From positions 1 through 39,636 of the IMG/VR virus record IMGVR_UViG_3300021085_000003: a DNA stretch of 39,636 nucleotides; one strand, given 5' to 3'. The position numbers and the translations under genes are program-made. Origin of the DNA: a virus. Positions 6,675-15,000 of the stretch are shown here, piece after piece (position 1 is the first letter of the stretch; each line of letters begins with the position of its first letter). The notes beneath the pieces were generated by a model that had not been told where the DNA came from, searched no databases, and saw only the letters and a list, made by a program, of their open reading frames with translations.

Positions 6675-7333
6675 TTTATAGATGCCCTTTTAAGGGACTT
6701 ATTAAGTTAGTAAACGGCTAGGGTATTGCTCCCATCGTAAGCCCTCAAGGGCGCCGCTTTAGTAATTTACTTGATGACTTATCATATTGAACAGGTTGAA
6801 AAGGTTTAGTGTTGAGGTCTTAGGTTGCTAGTTATCGCGGTTCATTGTGCGTCCTGTTTAATACTCTGTAGCCTGTTTATGCGGTGTCTCTCTCTCACCC
6901 GTACCCGTTAAACGCCTCGCGGCCTTGCCTTTTCTCCTTGTTTGGGCAGTGTTCACTGCCTTGAATTGATGTAATCGCCTCTCAACCCTTTCGGGGGCTT
7001 TTCAAGTTGGTTAGTGCTATGCTTGATGCTAACCCTCATCGTAACTCGTTGATTTTCAGTGACTTAGAAGCTAAGTGCCTGATTTTCAGTAAGTTAGGTC
7101 TCCTTGGCGGCGGGTCCCGTTGTCCCCGTTTGACAAGTCAAAGAAACGACACTGTGAGTTAATGACCAAATCTAGAGGCTAAGTAGCTGATTATCAGGTA
7201 GTTACAAAATATGTATTTCTCCTAACTCATTGATATTCAAGCAGTTAGCGATTATAGGTCAAATCACTTAACTCGTTGATACTCAGGTAGTTAGGGCTAA
7301 TATTAGGTGTTTTGTCTCAATCTCATTTTTTTT

Positions 7334-7353
7334 TCATAGGTATTTATACCTAT
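7334..7353. promoter_or_regulatory. Operator-like palindrome, box 1
   Basis: Arms ATAGGTAT and ATACCTAT form a perfect 8-bp dyad with a 2-bp spacer (7336-7353), preceded by TC. The CATAGGTAT half recurs at 7705-7713, and once more on the minus strand at 203-211. A repressor or activator site is the likely reading. Confidence 0.5.
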
Positions 7354-7460
7354 ATATCCTCCCCCGTATACAAGTGGACCTAACTCATTGATTATCAGGT
7401 AGTTACATCTAACTCATTGATTATCAGATAGTTAGCTATATATAATCATAATGGATACCC

Positions 7461-7550
7461 GCGCGTACGGACGAGCACAGGCACGGACGCCCGCACACCC
7501 ACCCACGCCCACAGGCGCACGGGCACACACCCACGCACCCACCCGCACAC
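7461..7550. other. C-rich, T-poor island with minus-strand G-quadruplex motif
   Basis: About 90 bp almost free of T on the plus strand, made of CACCCA/CGCACA-like units, in otherwise AT-rich DNA. At 7490-7510 four C3 tracts are spaced 5, 1 and 3 bases apart. The complementary strand therefore has a canonical G3 N1-7 quadruplex motif with loops CGT, T and TGTGC. Three more C3 tracts follow at 7530-7544. It resembles a replication or transcription pausing element. Confidence 0.7.
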
Positions 7551-7703
7551 GTGTACAATAAATATTTGTAACCACCAAACAAAAAGCAATATTTATTTTT
7601 CGGGTCCATATCTGACGATATTAGGACCACCTAACAAAAAGTTTAGGACAGCCTAAAACATACTAAAAAGTGTAACTCATTGACACACAGACACTTACAT
7701 TTG

Positions 7704-7733
7704 TCATAGGTATAAGTACCTAGTGACTAGGTA
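7704..7733. promoter_or_regulatory. Operator-like palindrome, box 2
   Basis: CATAGGTAT at 7705 is followed by the perfect palindrome TACCTAGT-G-ACTAGGTA (7717-7733). It shares the TCATAGGTAT...TACCTA arrangement with box 1 about 370 bp upstream. It lies between dyad repeats 8 and 9. It probably binds the same regulator as box 1. Confidence 0.5.
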
Positions 7734-7919
7734 TATTGTACTACTAAGAAGGAAAACAGGTGCAAAAGTGTAAAGCGTTGATACTTAGGTAGTTAGGTCT
7801 AAATCTGTCTCATTTAAGAGGGTGTTTAATACTACTATTTCACCAATCGAGGTCCGGCATATGTAGGTACCAAAACTACTTCGAGGCTCTTAGAATGGCT
7901 TAAAATGCGTTAAAAAGGC

Positions 7920-8045
7920 ATGACAAATAGACAGGTAATAATGTTGTATATATGGGTTTTATTTTGTATAAGTCTCGCCTTGCTAATATTTTTAGTAATG
8001 CTAACCGCGTCATCTATTTGGACCCGTTACAAATTAGAAAAATAA
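7920..8045 (+). CDS. Single-TM membrane microprotein (41 residues)
   Basis: The frame ATG 7920 to TAA 8043-8045 encodes MTNRQVIM, then a hydrophobic stretch of about 25 residues (LYIWVLFCISLALLIFLVML), then the basic tail SIWTRYKLEK. The pattern of a polar N-terminus, one membrane helix and positive residues after it is typical of a real inner-membrane microprotein. The leader is A-rich. It would be the first gene of the plus block. Function unknown; holin-like or superinfection functions are possible. Confidence 0.55.
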   Translation: MTNRQVIMLYIWVLFCISLALLIFLVMLTASSIWTRYKLEK

Positions 8046-8226
8046 TTGCCCCAAAGTTTGGATATGACCGGAAAAAATTGTATAGTCGGTAAAGCAGGCT
8101 ACTCGGAGGGGGGATTGGGTTTTTAAAGGGGGTACTAATGCACGAGAAAACCACTTCATTTGAAAACTTGTATAATAATAGATACTATTATAATAATTAG
8201 TATTAGTTTACTCTAATACTATTATA

Positions 8227-8259
8227 ATAATACCTTTACTATGGAAGTAAAGGTATTAT
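8227..8259. promoter_or_regulatory. 14-bp inverted repeat (hairpin) in the late leader
   Basis: ATAATACCTTTACT and AGTAAAGGTATTAT are exact reverse complements around a 5-nt loop ATGGA. No U-tract follows, so an operator, or an RNA hairpin protecting the 5' end, is more likely than a terminator. Confidence 0.6.
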
Positions 8260-8322
8260 AACTTGTTATTATAATAAGGCGGTGGGGGTTAGGGAGTGGT
8301 AATGAATTAAATAATTCAATAC

Positions 8323-8332
8323 TTGTACATTA
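8323..8332 (+). promoter_or_regulatory. TTGTAnATTA box before the first packaging gene
   Basis: TTGTACATTA, one base from the recurrent TTGTAAATTA box found before several late genes; 26 bp from box start to the ATG at 8349. Possible late promoter element. Confidence 0.35.
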
Positions 8333-8348
8333 ACTTAAAAGCATTTAG

Positions 8349-8633
8349 ATGACGACTAAGCAACTATTAAAGTCCCTAATGGGCACAGGGTTACCTAAGG
8401 GTGATTTAAAGCAGGAGATGTTCTCTTTCTACAATTCTAAGGTGGGTACGAGTAAGCACTTCGTGCGTAAGGAGAACCCGAACACTTCTTGTGGGAGTTG
8501 CATCCAAAGAGTGAAGACCTCTATTTGGAAATGGTATCATCACGATGAGAGTGCGCCCAACTACAAGGGTTTTGTTTTTACGGGTAGGTTTGTAGCTCAT
8601 AGTATGCCTTTATACAATTATGATGAGAAATAA
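8349..8633 (+). CDS. Hypothetical protein upstream of terminase
   Basis: 94 residues, basic. A central CGSC pair (NTSCGSCIQRVKTSIWKWYHH) could bind zinc or form a disulfide. It lies directly before the small terminase gene, overlapping it by 14 bp. I have an impression of similar small proteins at this place in Bacteroidota phages but cannot name a family. It might assist packaging or regulate the operon. Confidence 0.65.
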   Translation: MTTKQLLKSLMGTGLPKGDLKQEMFSFYNSKVGTSKHFVRKENPNTSCGSCIQRVKTSIWKWYHHDESAPNYKGFVFTGRFVAHSMPLYNYDEK

Positions 8634-9066
8634 AAAAGGAGATGTCGTGAAGGGACGCGGCAGCGAACTAACCACACTCCAATCCGAGTTCCTTGAGCGT
8701 ATTGCTAATGAGGGTATGGAGAACAGTAGTAGTATTGCTAAGGATTTAAACTACACGAGTTACTATCGTGATAGAAGAAACCACGGCACTGCGTTTCATA
8801 GAGAGTTAATGTCTCTAGCTAATCAGGAGATGAAGTCTATTGAGGCAGCAAAGGGGACTAACCTTACAGCTTTAATTAGGATAAGGGACCTAGCTCTTGC
8901 CGAAGGTGATATGAAGGCTGCTATGGACTCGATTAAGATTATAAATGATATGCAGGGTTATAAGGCTCCGACCAAGGTAGAGCAAACTAAGATTGATATC
9001 ACTGCGACCATAGACCTTACAGCTCCGGAAGAAGAACAAGACTATTTGGATATAGATGCAGATTAA
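8620..9066 (+). CDS. terS: Probable terminase small subunit
   Basis: 148 residues (ATG at 8620; the next codon is also ATG). The N-terminal half fits a helix-turn-helix DNA-binding domain (LQSEFLERIANEG, SIAKDLNYTSYYRDRRNHG). It is followed by a long helix (EMKSIEAAKGTNLTALIRIR) for oligomerisation and an acidic tail (APEEEQDYLDIDAD). TerS recognises phage DNA and loads the large subunit. It overlaps terL by 11 bp, the standard pairing. The assignment rests on position, size and domain layout more than on a signature. Confidence 0.7.
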   Translation: MMRNKKGDVVKGRGSELTTLQSEFLERIANEGMENSSSIAKDLNYTSYYRDRRNHGTAFHRELMSLANQEMKSIEAAKGTNLTALIRIRDLALAEGDMKAAMDSIKIINDMQGYKAPTKVEQTKIDITATIDLTAPEEEQDYLDIDAD

Positions 9067-10303
9067 ATTATACAAGCCTACTGAGCCGCAAAAGGACTTT
9101 CACCGGCTCATACACGAGCACAAGCCGTTTATAGGGTGTTTAGTTGCGGGGCGTCAGACAGGAAAGACTTTCTTTATGCAGAACGACTGTGTAATGAGAG
9201 CCTTGAATAACCCGAAGCACAGGATGTTTTGGGTATCTCCTATTCAGGACCAAGCAAACAAGGTTATGAAAGACATAGAGTCTATGTTTAGTAGCCACCA
9301 AGACCTGTGGAACAAAATAATAAAACGATATGACAGAAAGGCAAACGAACTTTATTTTTACAATGGCAGCTTTATTAAGTTTCGTAGTGCTGACAGTGGT
9401 GATAATTTACGCGGCGCAACTTTAGATTATATATATCTAGATGAAGCGGCATATATGAAGTTAGAGTTTATTAACGAGGTGTTACTTCCAATGGTTACAA
9501 GAACGGGCGGAAGGGTATGTGCAGCATCTACGTTCAATGGACCTAATTGGTTTTTTGATTGGTACAAAGAAGGTCAGCTAGAAGCTAACAAAGAACAGGT
9601 GATGTCGATAAAAAGGACATACCTAGACTTGAATGATGACGATGTATCTAGAACGGTACTAGGAATTAAGAAGAGTATGACGAGGGCTCAGTTCGACCAA
9701 GAGTTCTTGTGTAAACCCACTAGTTCAAATAGTCTTTTTAGTAATGTTGAAGACGCGATAGCGGAACTAAACACCCCTTACGAACGTGTTTACATAGGTA
9801 TGGATATCGGGGTGGCGCAAGATTATACTGTGCTCACTGCGATGACAGAGGATTATCACGTGTTTGATATAGACAGGTTTAATTACAAAGAAGAAGGTAT
9901 GGATAGCCTAGAGTTTAGAGAGCGTATAAAGGCTTTCTATCTAAAGCACGATGACAAACTAGCTGCAGCCTACTTCGAATTAAATAACAATGACTTGTTG
10001 TTTGACGAAATTACAGATGACGAGAGGATGTACAAGCTTATACCAATCCACACGACAGCTAAAAACAAGCCTGATATGATAAGGAACCTAATAAAACTTT
10101 TTGAAGACAAGACTATCCGCATACCTAAAGATGATAATCTAGTCAAAGAGCTTTATGATTTTAAGTCAAAGAAGAATGCTATAACAGGAAACCTTCAGTT
10201 TAGTAACACAGACGGCAAGCACGATGATATGGTAATGAGCCTAGCTATTGCCGCTTTCTGTGCGCGCGAAGAGCAGGACGGAGGTGTAACATTGTTCTTA
10301 TGA
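9056..10303 (+). CDS. terL: Terminase large subunit
   Basis: 415 residues. The N-terminal ATPase has Walker A AGRQTGKT (31-38), Walker B IYLDEA with Asp129-Glu130 and a coupling AASTF (156-160). The C-terminal RNase H-like nuclease has IGMDIG (Asp250), a Glu near 308 and HDD (390-391). It pumps DNA into the prohead and cuts it into genome lengths. The size is normal for compact Bacteroidota phage terminases. The portal, its docking partner, lies 22 kb away instead of next door. Confidence 0.95.
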   Translation: MQIKLYKPTEPQKDFHRLIHEHKPFIGCLVAGRQTGKTFFMQNDCVMRALNNPKHRMFWVSPIQDQANKVMKDIESMFSSHQDLWNKIIKRYDRKANELYFYNGSFIKFRSADSGDNLRGATLDYIYLDEAAYMKLEFINEVLLPMVTRTGGRVCAASTFNGPNWFFDWYKEGQLEANKEQVMSIKRTYLDLNDDDVSRTVLGIKKSMTRAQFDQEFLCKPTSSNSLFSNVEDAIAELNTPYERVYIGMDIGVAQDYTVLTAMTEDYHVFDIDRFNYKEEGMDSLEFRERIKAFYLKHDDKLAAAYFELNNNDLLFDEITDDERMYKLIPIHTTAKNKPDMIRNLIKLFEDKTIRIPKDDNLVKELYDFKSKKNAITGNLQFSNTDGKHDDMVMSLAIAAFCAREEQDGGVTLFL

Positions 10304-11013
10304 TGACGTTTAAGCAACATATAGAGCTCTCTGAGGCACTTTCTAAGTTCAATGACATAGAAGTGTATCTAGATGATTTGGAGCCACTAGAACGCGTTAA
10401 AACGCTCAGGTCTATAAACACTACATACCCGTTACAGGACAGTGATGAAATTACTGAAGAGATTTCTAGTGAGTTCGAGTGCTCTGAAAAAGTGTTTGAT
10501 TTAGTTCTTGGTCAGTTCATAATGATAGAACAAATACTCACGGGTAAATTTAAGTTTGTCACAGAGATGCACCAAGACTTAGAGCTACTAACATACGTCC
10601 TTAGACCTAAGGGCGAGTTAGAGTTTGACAATAGTGACCCCAAGAAAGAACAACAGCACAGGGAAAACATCTTAAATACACCTGTTCAAGACTTGTACTC
10701 GGCTATAAATAGGTTTCTGAAAAACAGGGAGCTTATTTTATTCAAGAAGTTCTCAGGAGTTTTCTATTCAACTAGCGATGATACCGATGAAAACCCTGAT
10801 GAGTTTTCTACACCTACACCTGACGAGTTATTTAATCAACAGTGGTATTGGTATTCAATGGTACGGATGTTAGCTCAAGAAGATATCAGACGTTATGATG
10901 AAATATATATGACGAGAATGAGCGTGGTTCTACCTGAGATGAGTTACTTGGCTCAGAAGAACAAGATAGATGCCGCTAATCAAAGACAGCAGGCAGCCCT
11001 TAATAGATTGTAA
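10300..11013 (+). CDS. Hypothetical virion-assembly protein (possible tail assembly chaperone)
   Basis: 237 residues, acidic, with no membrane segment. The C-terminal part (QQWYWYSMVRMLAQEDIRRYDEIYMTRM, split here as a description of an aromatic then charged helix) recalls the helical region of tail assembly chaperones. The gene lies three genes upstream of the tape measure, where such chaperones are found. No slippery frameshift site was identified. It overlaps terL by 4 bp. Head-completion protein is the main alternative. Confidence 0.5.
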   Translation: MMTFKQHIELSEALSKFNDIEVYLDDLEPLERVKTLRSINTTYPLQDSDEITEEISSEFECSEKVFDLVLGQFIMIEQILTGKFKFVTEMHQDLELLTYVLRPKGELEFDNSDPKKEQQHRENILNTPVQDLYSAINRFLKNRELILFKKFSGVFYSTSDDTDENPDEFSTPTPDELFNQQWYWYSMVRMLAQEDIRRYDEIYMTRMSVVLPEMSYLAQKNKIDAANQRQQAALNRL

Positions 11014-11017
11014 ATTA
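11008..11017 (+). promoter_or_regulatory. TTGTAAATTA box
   Basis: Exact copy of the recurrent box. Its TAA is the stop of the preceding gene, and the next ATG follows 14 bp after the box. Confidence 0.35.
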
Positions 11018-11030
11018 TAAAAAAGTGTTT

Positions 11031-11468
11031 ATGAATAACCTCAGAGGTATATACGAGGCTGTTAAGGACTTCGGTGAAAGACATGAAATGGTTAACGAAG
11101 TTATACTTGTTAAGTCTGAAGACGAACTAGAGTCACGCGAGTTCAAGTATAGAACTATGGTTCTGATGCCTATAGAAGCTAATATATCTCGTGAGCAAAA
11201 TGCTCCGGCATATTACATAGATTTCGGATTGGTGCTGCTTGATAAAGTTGCTACAAATAATGATGAGGCTACAATAAACTCTGTCGATGAAAACATATTT
11301 ATTATAGGTCAGCTTCAAGACCATCTTCAGCAAAGTGATTACGATGTTGACTTTGGTTCAGTAGATTTAGGAAACGAATCTATAGACGATTATAACATAA
11401 CAACTGCAATAGCAGACTTTACATTTACGTTGTCTAGAAAACCTTATAACAGAACTATTAATCTATAA
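11031..11468 (+). CDS. Probable tail terminator / neck protein
   Basis: 145 residues from MNNLRGIYEAVKDFGERH; a GTG six bases upstream is less likely. The mixed alpha/beta pattern with a conserved-looking core MVLMPIEANISREQNAPAYY and DENIFIIGQLQDHL is what I associate with tail-terminator-type proteins of Bacteroidota siphophages. These cap the tail tube and join it to the head. It lies between the putative chaperone and a gp10-like protein. The role is inferred. Confidence 0.5.
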   Translation: MNNLRGIYEAVKDFGERHEMVNEVILVKSEDELESREFKYRTMVLMPIEANISREQNAPAYYIDFGLVLLDKVATNNDEATINSVDENIFIIGQLQDHLQQSDYDVDFGSVDLGNESIDDYNITTAIADFTFTLSRKPYNRTINL

Positions 11469-12091
11469 TGATTAAGGTAAGGTCCCAAGGGCAGATAGCT
11501 GTAGCAGCAAGGGTGATAATGATTGCGGCTCTAACAAAAGAGTTTCGTAAATCTCAAATTATTGCTAAAATAATTAAAATAGCTAAGAGTAAGGGTATGG
11601 TCGTTACAGGTGCGTTGACAAATCCTAAAGGCTCAGGCTCTATAACCCCTTCTTCAGATGACAGGTGGTTTATTGACAGAAAAAGTCTTCAGGTTTTTGT
11701 GGGGCCTGTAACATTTGGGGTCCCTTCGTATGTGCGATTTAGGATAAAACCAAACTACGAGATAGCTGAAAAGTATTTTGCTCTTACGGAGCAATCTAGT
11801 AAATCCAAAAGATGGTTCCCAAATGTAGGGAACATAGAAAATTGGGTAAAGAAAAAAAGAATTGGAGACGCTCAAGATTCTAGAAAGATAGCTTTTGCTA
11901 TCTCTAAGTCTATAGCTAAAAAAGGAATTAAAAAGACAAACCTAGCCAACCCATTTTTCTACAAAGGAACAGGTGTTGAGGCTACAATAACGAGAGGGGC
12001 TAATAGAGGAATGCTTAGGGTTTCACAACTCTACCGTCCTCTTATAGTTAACTATATAGATAAAAGTTTTTCTAAAATATTTGATAAGTAA
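11468..12091 (+). CDS. Probable neck / tail completion protein
   Basis: 207 residues, strongly basic. The segment RWFPNVGNIENWVKKKRI followed by KIAFAISKSIAKKGIKKT fits the HK97 gp10-like tail-completion family layout (N-terminal helix, beta core, basic C-terminal helix). It is directly upstream of the tape measure (1-bp overlap) and downstream of the putative tail terminator. Confidence in the exact role is moderate. Confidence 0.5.
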   Translation: MIKVRSQGQIAVAARVIMIAALTKEFRKSQIIAKIIKIAKSKGMVVTGALTNPKGSGSITPSSDDRWFIDRKSLQVFVGPVTFGVPSYVRFRIKPNYEIAEKYFALTEQSSKSKRWFPNVGNIENWVKKKRIGDAQDSRKIAFAISKSIAKKGIKKTNLANPFFYKGTGVEATITRGANRGMLRVSQLYRPLIVNYIDKSFSKIFDK

Positions 12092-15000
12092 TGGCAGCAA
12101 TTCAAGGTCAAAGCACAAAAAGCATAACTAGCTATCAGTTAGACGTACAGAATTTAGTGCGTGAAATGCAGAAACTCAAAGAGGCCGGTGCGTCTAACGA
12201 GCAAATATACAGTCAGCTAGGAGCTGAGTTTGATACTCTTAGACAAAGGGGTACCAAGCTAGAGAAGATGATGCGTTTATACGCAAAGAACACTAAAGAT
12301 TCTCAGAAGGCAACAGCTAATCTAAAGACTAGGATAAAAGCTCTTAATACAGAGGTAAAGAGCCTAGATGCTGCTGAGAATAAATTAGCCTCTACTGCTA
12401 AAAAGAACATAAGAGAAGCTGCAGCTCTTGCTAAACAAATAAGAAAGGGTTCTGAATCTGCAAAAAAAGCTACTAAAGATACCAAGACTTTAGGCGATGC
12501 TCAAGAGAAACAGGGTAAGCAGGCTAAAAAATCAGGCAAGGATAACAAGGACCTAGGAAAAAGTGCTAAGTCTACAAATAAAGGATTAAAAGGAGCACTA
12601 GGGACTTTAATAAAGTTTGGGGCAGCGGGAGCTATTTTAGGTGGTGTACTGAAGGCCCTTAAATTTGTGTTCATAGATAGCTTTAAAGCGGCTGTACAAT
12701 TTGAAAAGGGATTAGCAAACTTATCTGCTGTTGGCGGTGTAAGCGGAGCAGAACTCGACAACCTAAAAGAAGCAGCACTTGACACAGCGGGAGCCACAAA
12801 GTTTACTGCAAATGAAATACTAGGACTGCAAACCGAATTAAGTAAGTTAGGGTTTAGTGCAGATGAAGTTGTCAATTCTACAAAGGCTATTGCCTTAGGT
12901 GCTCAAGCATTAGGCACAGGATTATCTGAAACAGCTACCTCTGTAGGTAAGCTGATTAATCAGTTTGGGTTGATGGCCCAAGACTCTGATGTTATCGTTG
13001 ATACTTTAGTGACGACAATTAACGAGTCGGCACTTTCTTTAGATACCTTCTCTACAGCGATACAATATGTAGGTCCTATATCTAGAGACTTAGGTGTTAC
13101 CCTTCAGGAAACTTCTGCTGCAATGGCAGTCTTAGCTGATAATGGTTTTACTGCATCTCGTATAGGTACGGGTCTTCGTGGTATATTTACTGAGTTAGGT
13201 TCTGAGACGGTTGATGTCAAGTCTAAGTTGAAAGACCTAGCAGATGAAAATCTATCTTTATCTGAAGCCGTAGATTTGGTTGGTAAAAGAAACGCAGCAC
13301 AGCTTATAACTTTGCTTAACAATGTTGAAGTATTAGAAGAGGCCGAGGATGTCTACTATCAACAGGGTAGAGCTCTAGCAGCAGCGGCTGAACAAGCAAC
13401 TACCTTTAGTGGTCAGATGGATTTAGTTAGGTCTGCTGTTAATGAAGCTCAGATTGGATTCGGAGACTTTATACTTTCAACAGGTGTAGTCCAAGGGTTA
13501 TTGAGTACACTTAGTAACTCCGCTAACGAGACATATTTAGCATTCGAACTGTTAAAGAATCAAGGGGCTGAAGCTCTTTCCGAAGATATGCGTAAAGCAG
13601 AGCAGGGGATGAGCACGTTTGATATAGCACTTGAGCGAACAGCTGCAAATGCGGGAGTTACCGCAGAAGAAGTTCAAAAGGCTTTCGGTGACGATATGTT
13701 TAGAGAGGCACTTCAATCTACTCCTATGAGACAGATGGAAGGCAAGCTTAGAGATATGTTTTCTGATGCATTTGGTGATGGTGATTTAGCAGATACGTTT
13801 CAAGGGTATTTGTCTATGTTAACTGAGGAGATTGATAAAGTAAGAGAAAAGAACTTAATTGCAGAGCAAAGACAAGACGCTGATGACTTGTATCTTTCCA
13901 CATTAAATGAGATGATACAGGCCGAAAGAGATGGTGTTGATGTATCTAAGCAGGCCAATGAACTAGCAGGTCAGTTAAACGGTGACCGTCAGGCACTTAT
14001 AAAAGGTGCTAAGGATTTGAGAGATGAGCTCGAAACAAATGAAAACCTTACGGAAACAGAGATTCGTCAGAAAAAAGATTTAATTCTTTTATTTACATCT
14101 CAGGAAAAAGCACTAGCTAACTATGAAAGACGTTTTGCTAACTTCGTTTTAGCGGAAGACCTTTCTGAAAAAATAAGCAGAAAGAAAGCTAGAACCTTTA
14201 AAGAGGAGATAGACATAATGGAGGACTTAAAAGACGCTCAGGATAAGAATGCTGAGGTCCAAGTTCTAGCTTCTGAGGCTTCCGGAAACTATATCGATTC
14301 TATAGAGAAAAGAATAATGGGTAATGAGGATTTGATTAGCACTAATAACGATGTTATTCAAATGGCTGCTACAGAAAAGAAGTCTATAGAAGATAAGATT
14401 GCTATTGAGAAGCGGAGTGTTGATTCAAAAGGCGTGTTGACAAAGCAGGCTGAATCAAATATAAAGACATACGAAAAAGAGATAGCGACCTTAGATGCTA
14501 TAACTGCTAAGTATGAAGAAAAAAATGAGGCTTTAGACAATAGTACAGGCACACTAAAAGATTCTACAAAGGCTCTAGAAAAAGAACTAAAGGCTTTAGA
14601 AAAAGAATACGAGAAAGGAGATATAGGTACTCGAGCATTTGAGAGACAAAGACAAGAGGTAATAGATAACTACACTAAGTTACTTAAAGAAATTGCTAAA
14701 AAAAATCCTGAACTAAAAGCAGCTATCGATGCACTGCTTAAATCTGCAGGAGACGTTGATAACCCTATTGATTGGAGAAACATTTTATCTGAGGGTATAG
14801 ATGAAGCAATAGATGTTGTAACCAAGTCCCTAGAGGGCTTTAGCAAGACCACACTAGAGAATACGAAGAATAGATTAGAAGCTGAGAAAGACGCTCTAAA
14901 AGCAAGATACGAAACAGAGGATTTCCTAGCTAAACAACAGTTTGAAAACGGACTTATAAATGAGTCTCAGTTCAGAAGACGTCAAGCGGCACTAAGAAAA

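Larger units (their letters stand above)
7041..7796. repeat. Nine copies of a 27-bp imperfect dyad repeat
   Basis: Copies start at 7041, 7071, 7179, 7222, 7268, 7380, 7409, 7672 and 7770, each 27 bp and all in the same orientation. Arms are STAAST on the left and ASTTAS on the right (S is C or G), around a core close to TTGATnnTCAGG. The copy at 7380 reads outer arms CTAACT and AGTTAC with the core TTGATTATCAGG. The one-base centre makes an RNA hairpin unlikely and a dimeric-protein DNA site likely. Spacing is irregular (29 to 263 bp), unlike CRISPR. These are candidate replication iterons or operators. Confidence 0.85.
6675..7919. other. Divergent control region / candidate origin
   Basis: 1.2 kb without a convincing gene, between the divergent blocks. 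The left third (6690-7035) is moderately GC-rich with small hairpins, for example a 7-bp GGCAGTG/CACTGCC stem at 6945-6960 and a GGTTAG...GCTAACC dyad near 7013-7034. From 7041 it carries nine dyad repeats, two operator-like palindromes, a C-rich island and a 6-bp hairpin at 7642-7657 (TTTAGG/CCTAAA). A near-duplicate ACCACC(A/T)AACAAAAAG occurs around 7570 and 7625. The stretch 7800-7919 shows nothing distinctive. Confidence 0.7.
8046..8348. other. Late-block leader with AT-rich repeats
   Basis: 303 bp without a gene. It holds G-runs (8108-8133), a 16-bp direct repeat ATACTATTATAATAAT at 8182-8197 and 8216-8231, a TAGTATTAG/CTAATACTA dyad between them, a 14-bp perfect hairpin (8227-8259) and a TTGTACATTA box at 8323-8332. 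This is probably the promoter/regulatory region of the late operon. Confidence 0.6.

Noticed and set aside
6858-6956. 32-residue basic minus-strand frame from GTG in the control region
   Set aside because: Short, no ATG, no coupling to a neighbour; its basic composition alone is not sufficient.
7436-7630. 64-residue minus-strand ORF across the C-rich island
   Set aside because: Its Cys/Gly-rich product is dictated by the simple CACCCA-like composition, with no domain or leader; it is a compositional artefact.
7696-7703. TACATTTG as a Bacteroidota -7 promoter box
   Set aside because: Only a TTG 13 bp upstream was found, shorter than the usual 17-23 bp spacing, and it overlaps dyad copy 8; too weak to call.
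7041-7796. CRISPR array
   Set aside because: Repeat spacing varies from 29 to 263 bp, repeats are degenerate, and no cas genes are present.
8108-8133. Second G-quadruplex on the plus strand
   Set aside because: Only three G-tracts of three or more within range, so it does not meet the four-tract rule.
8056-8220. Two 20-residue frames in the late leader
   Set aside because: Very short, without a domain, coupling or membrane pattern; treated as chance.
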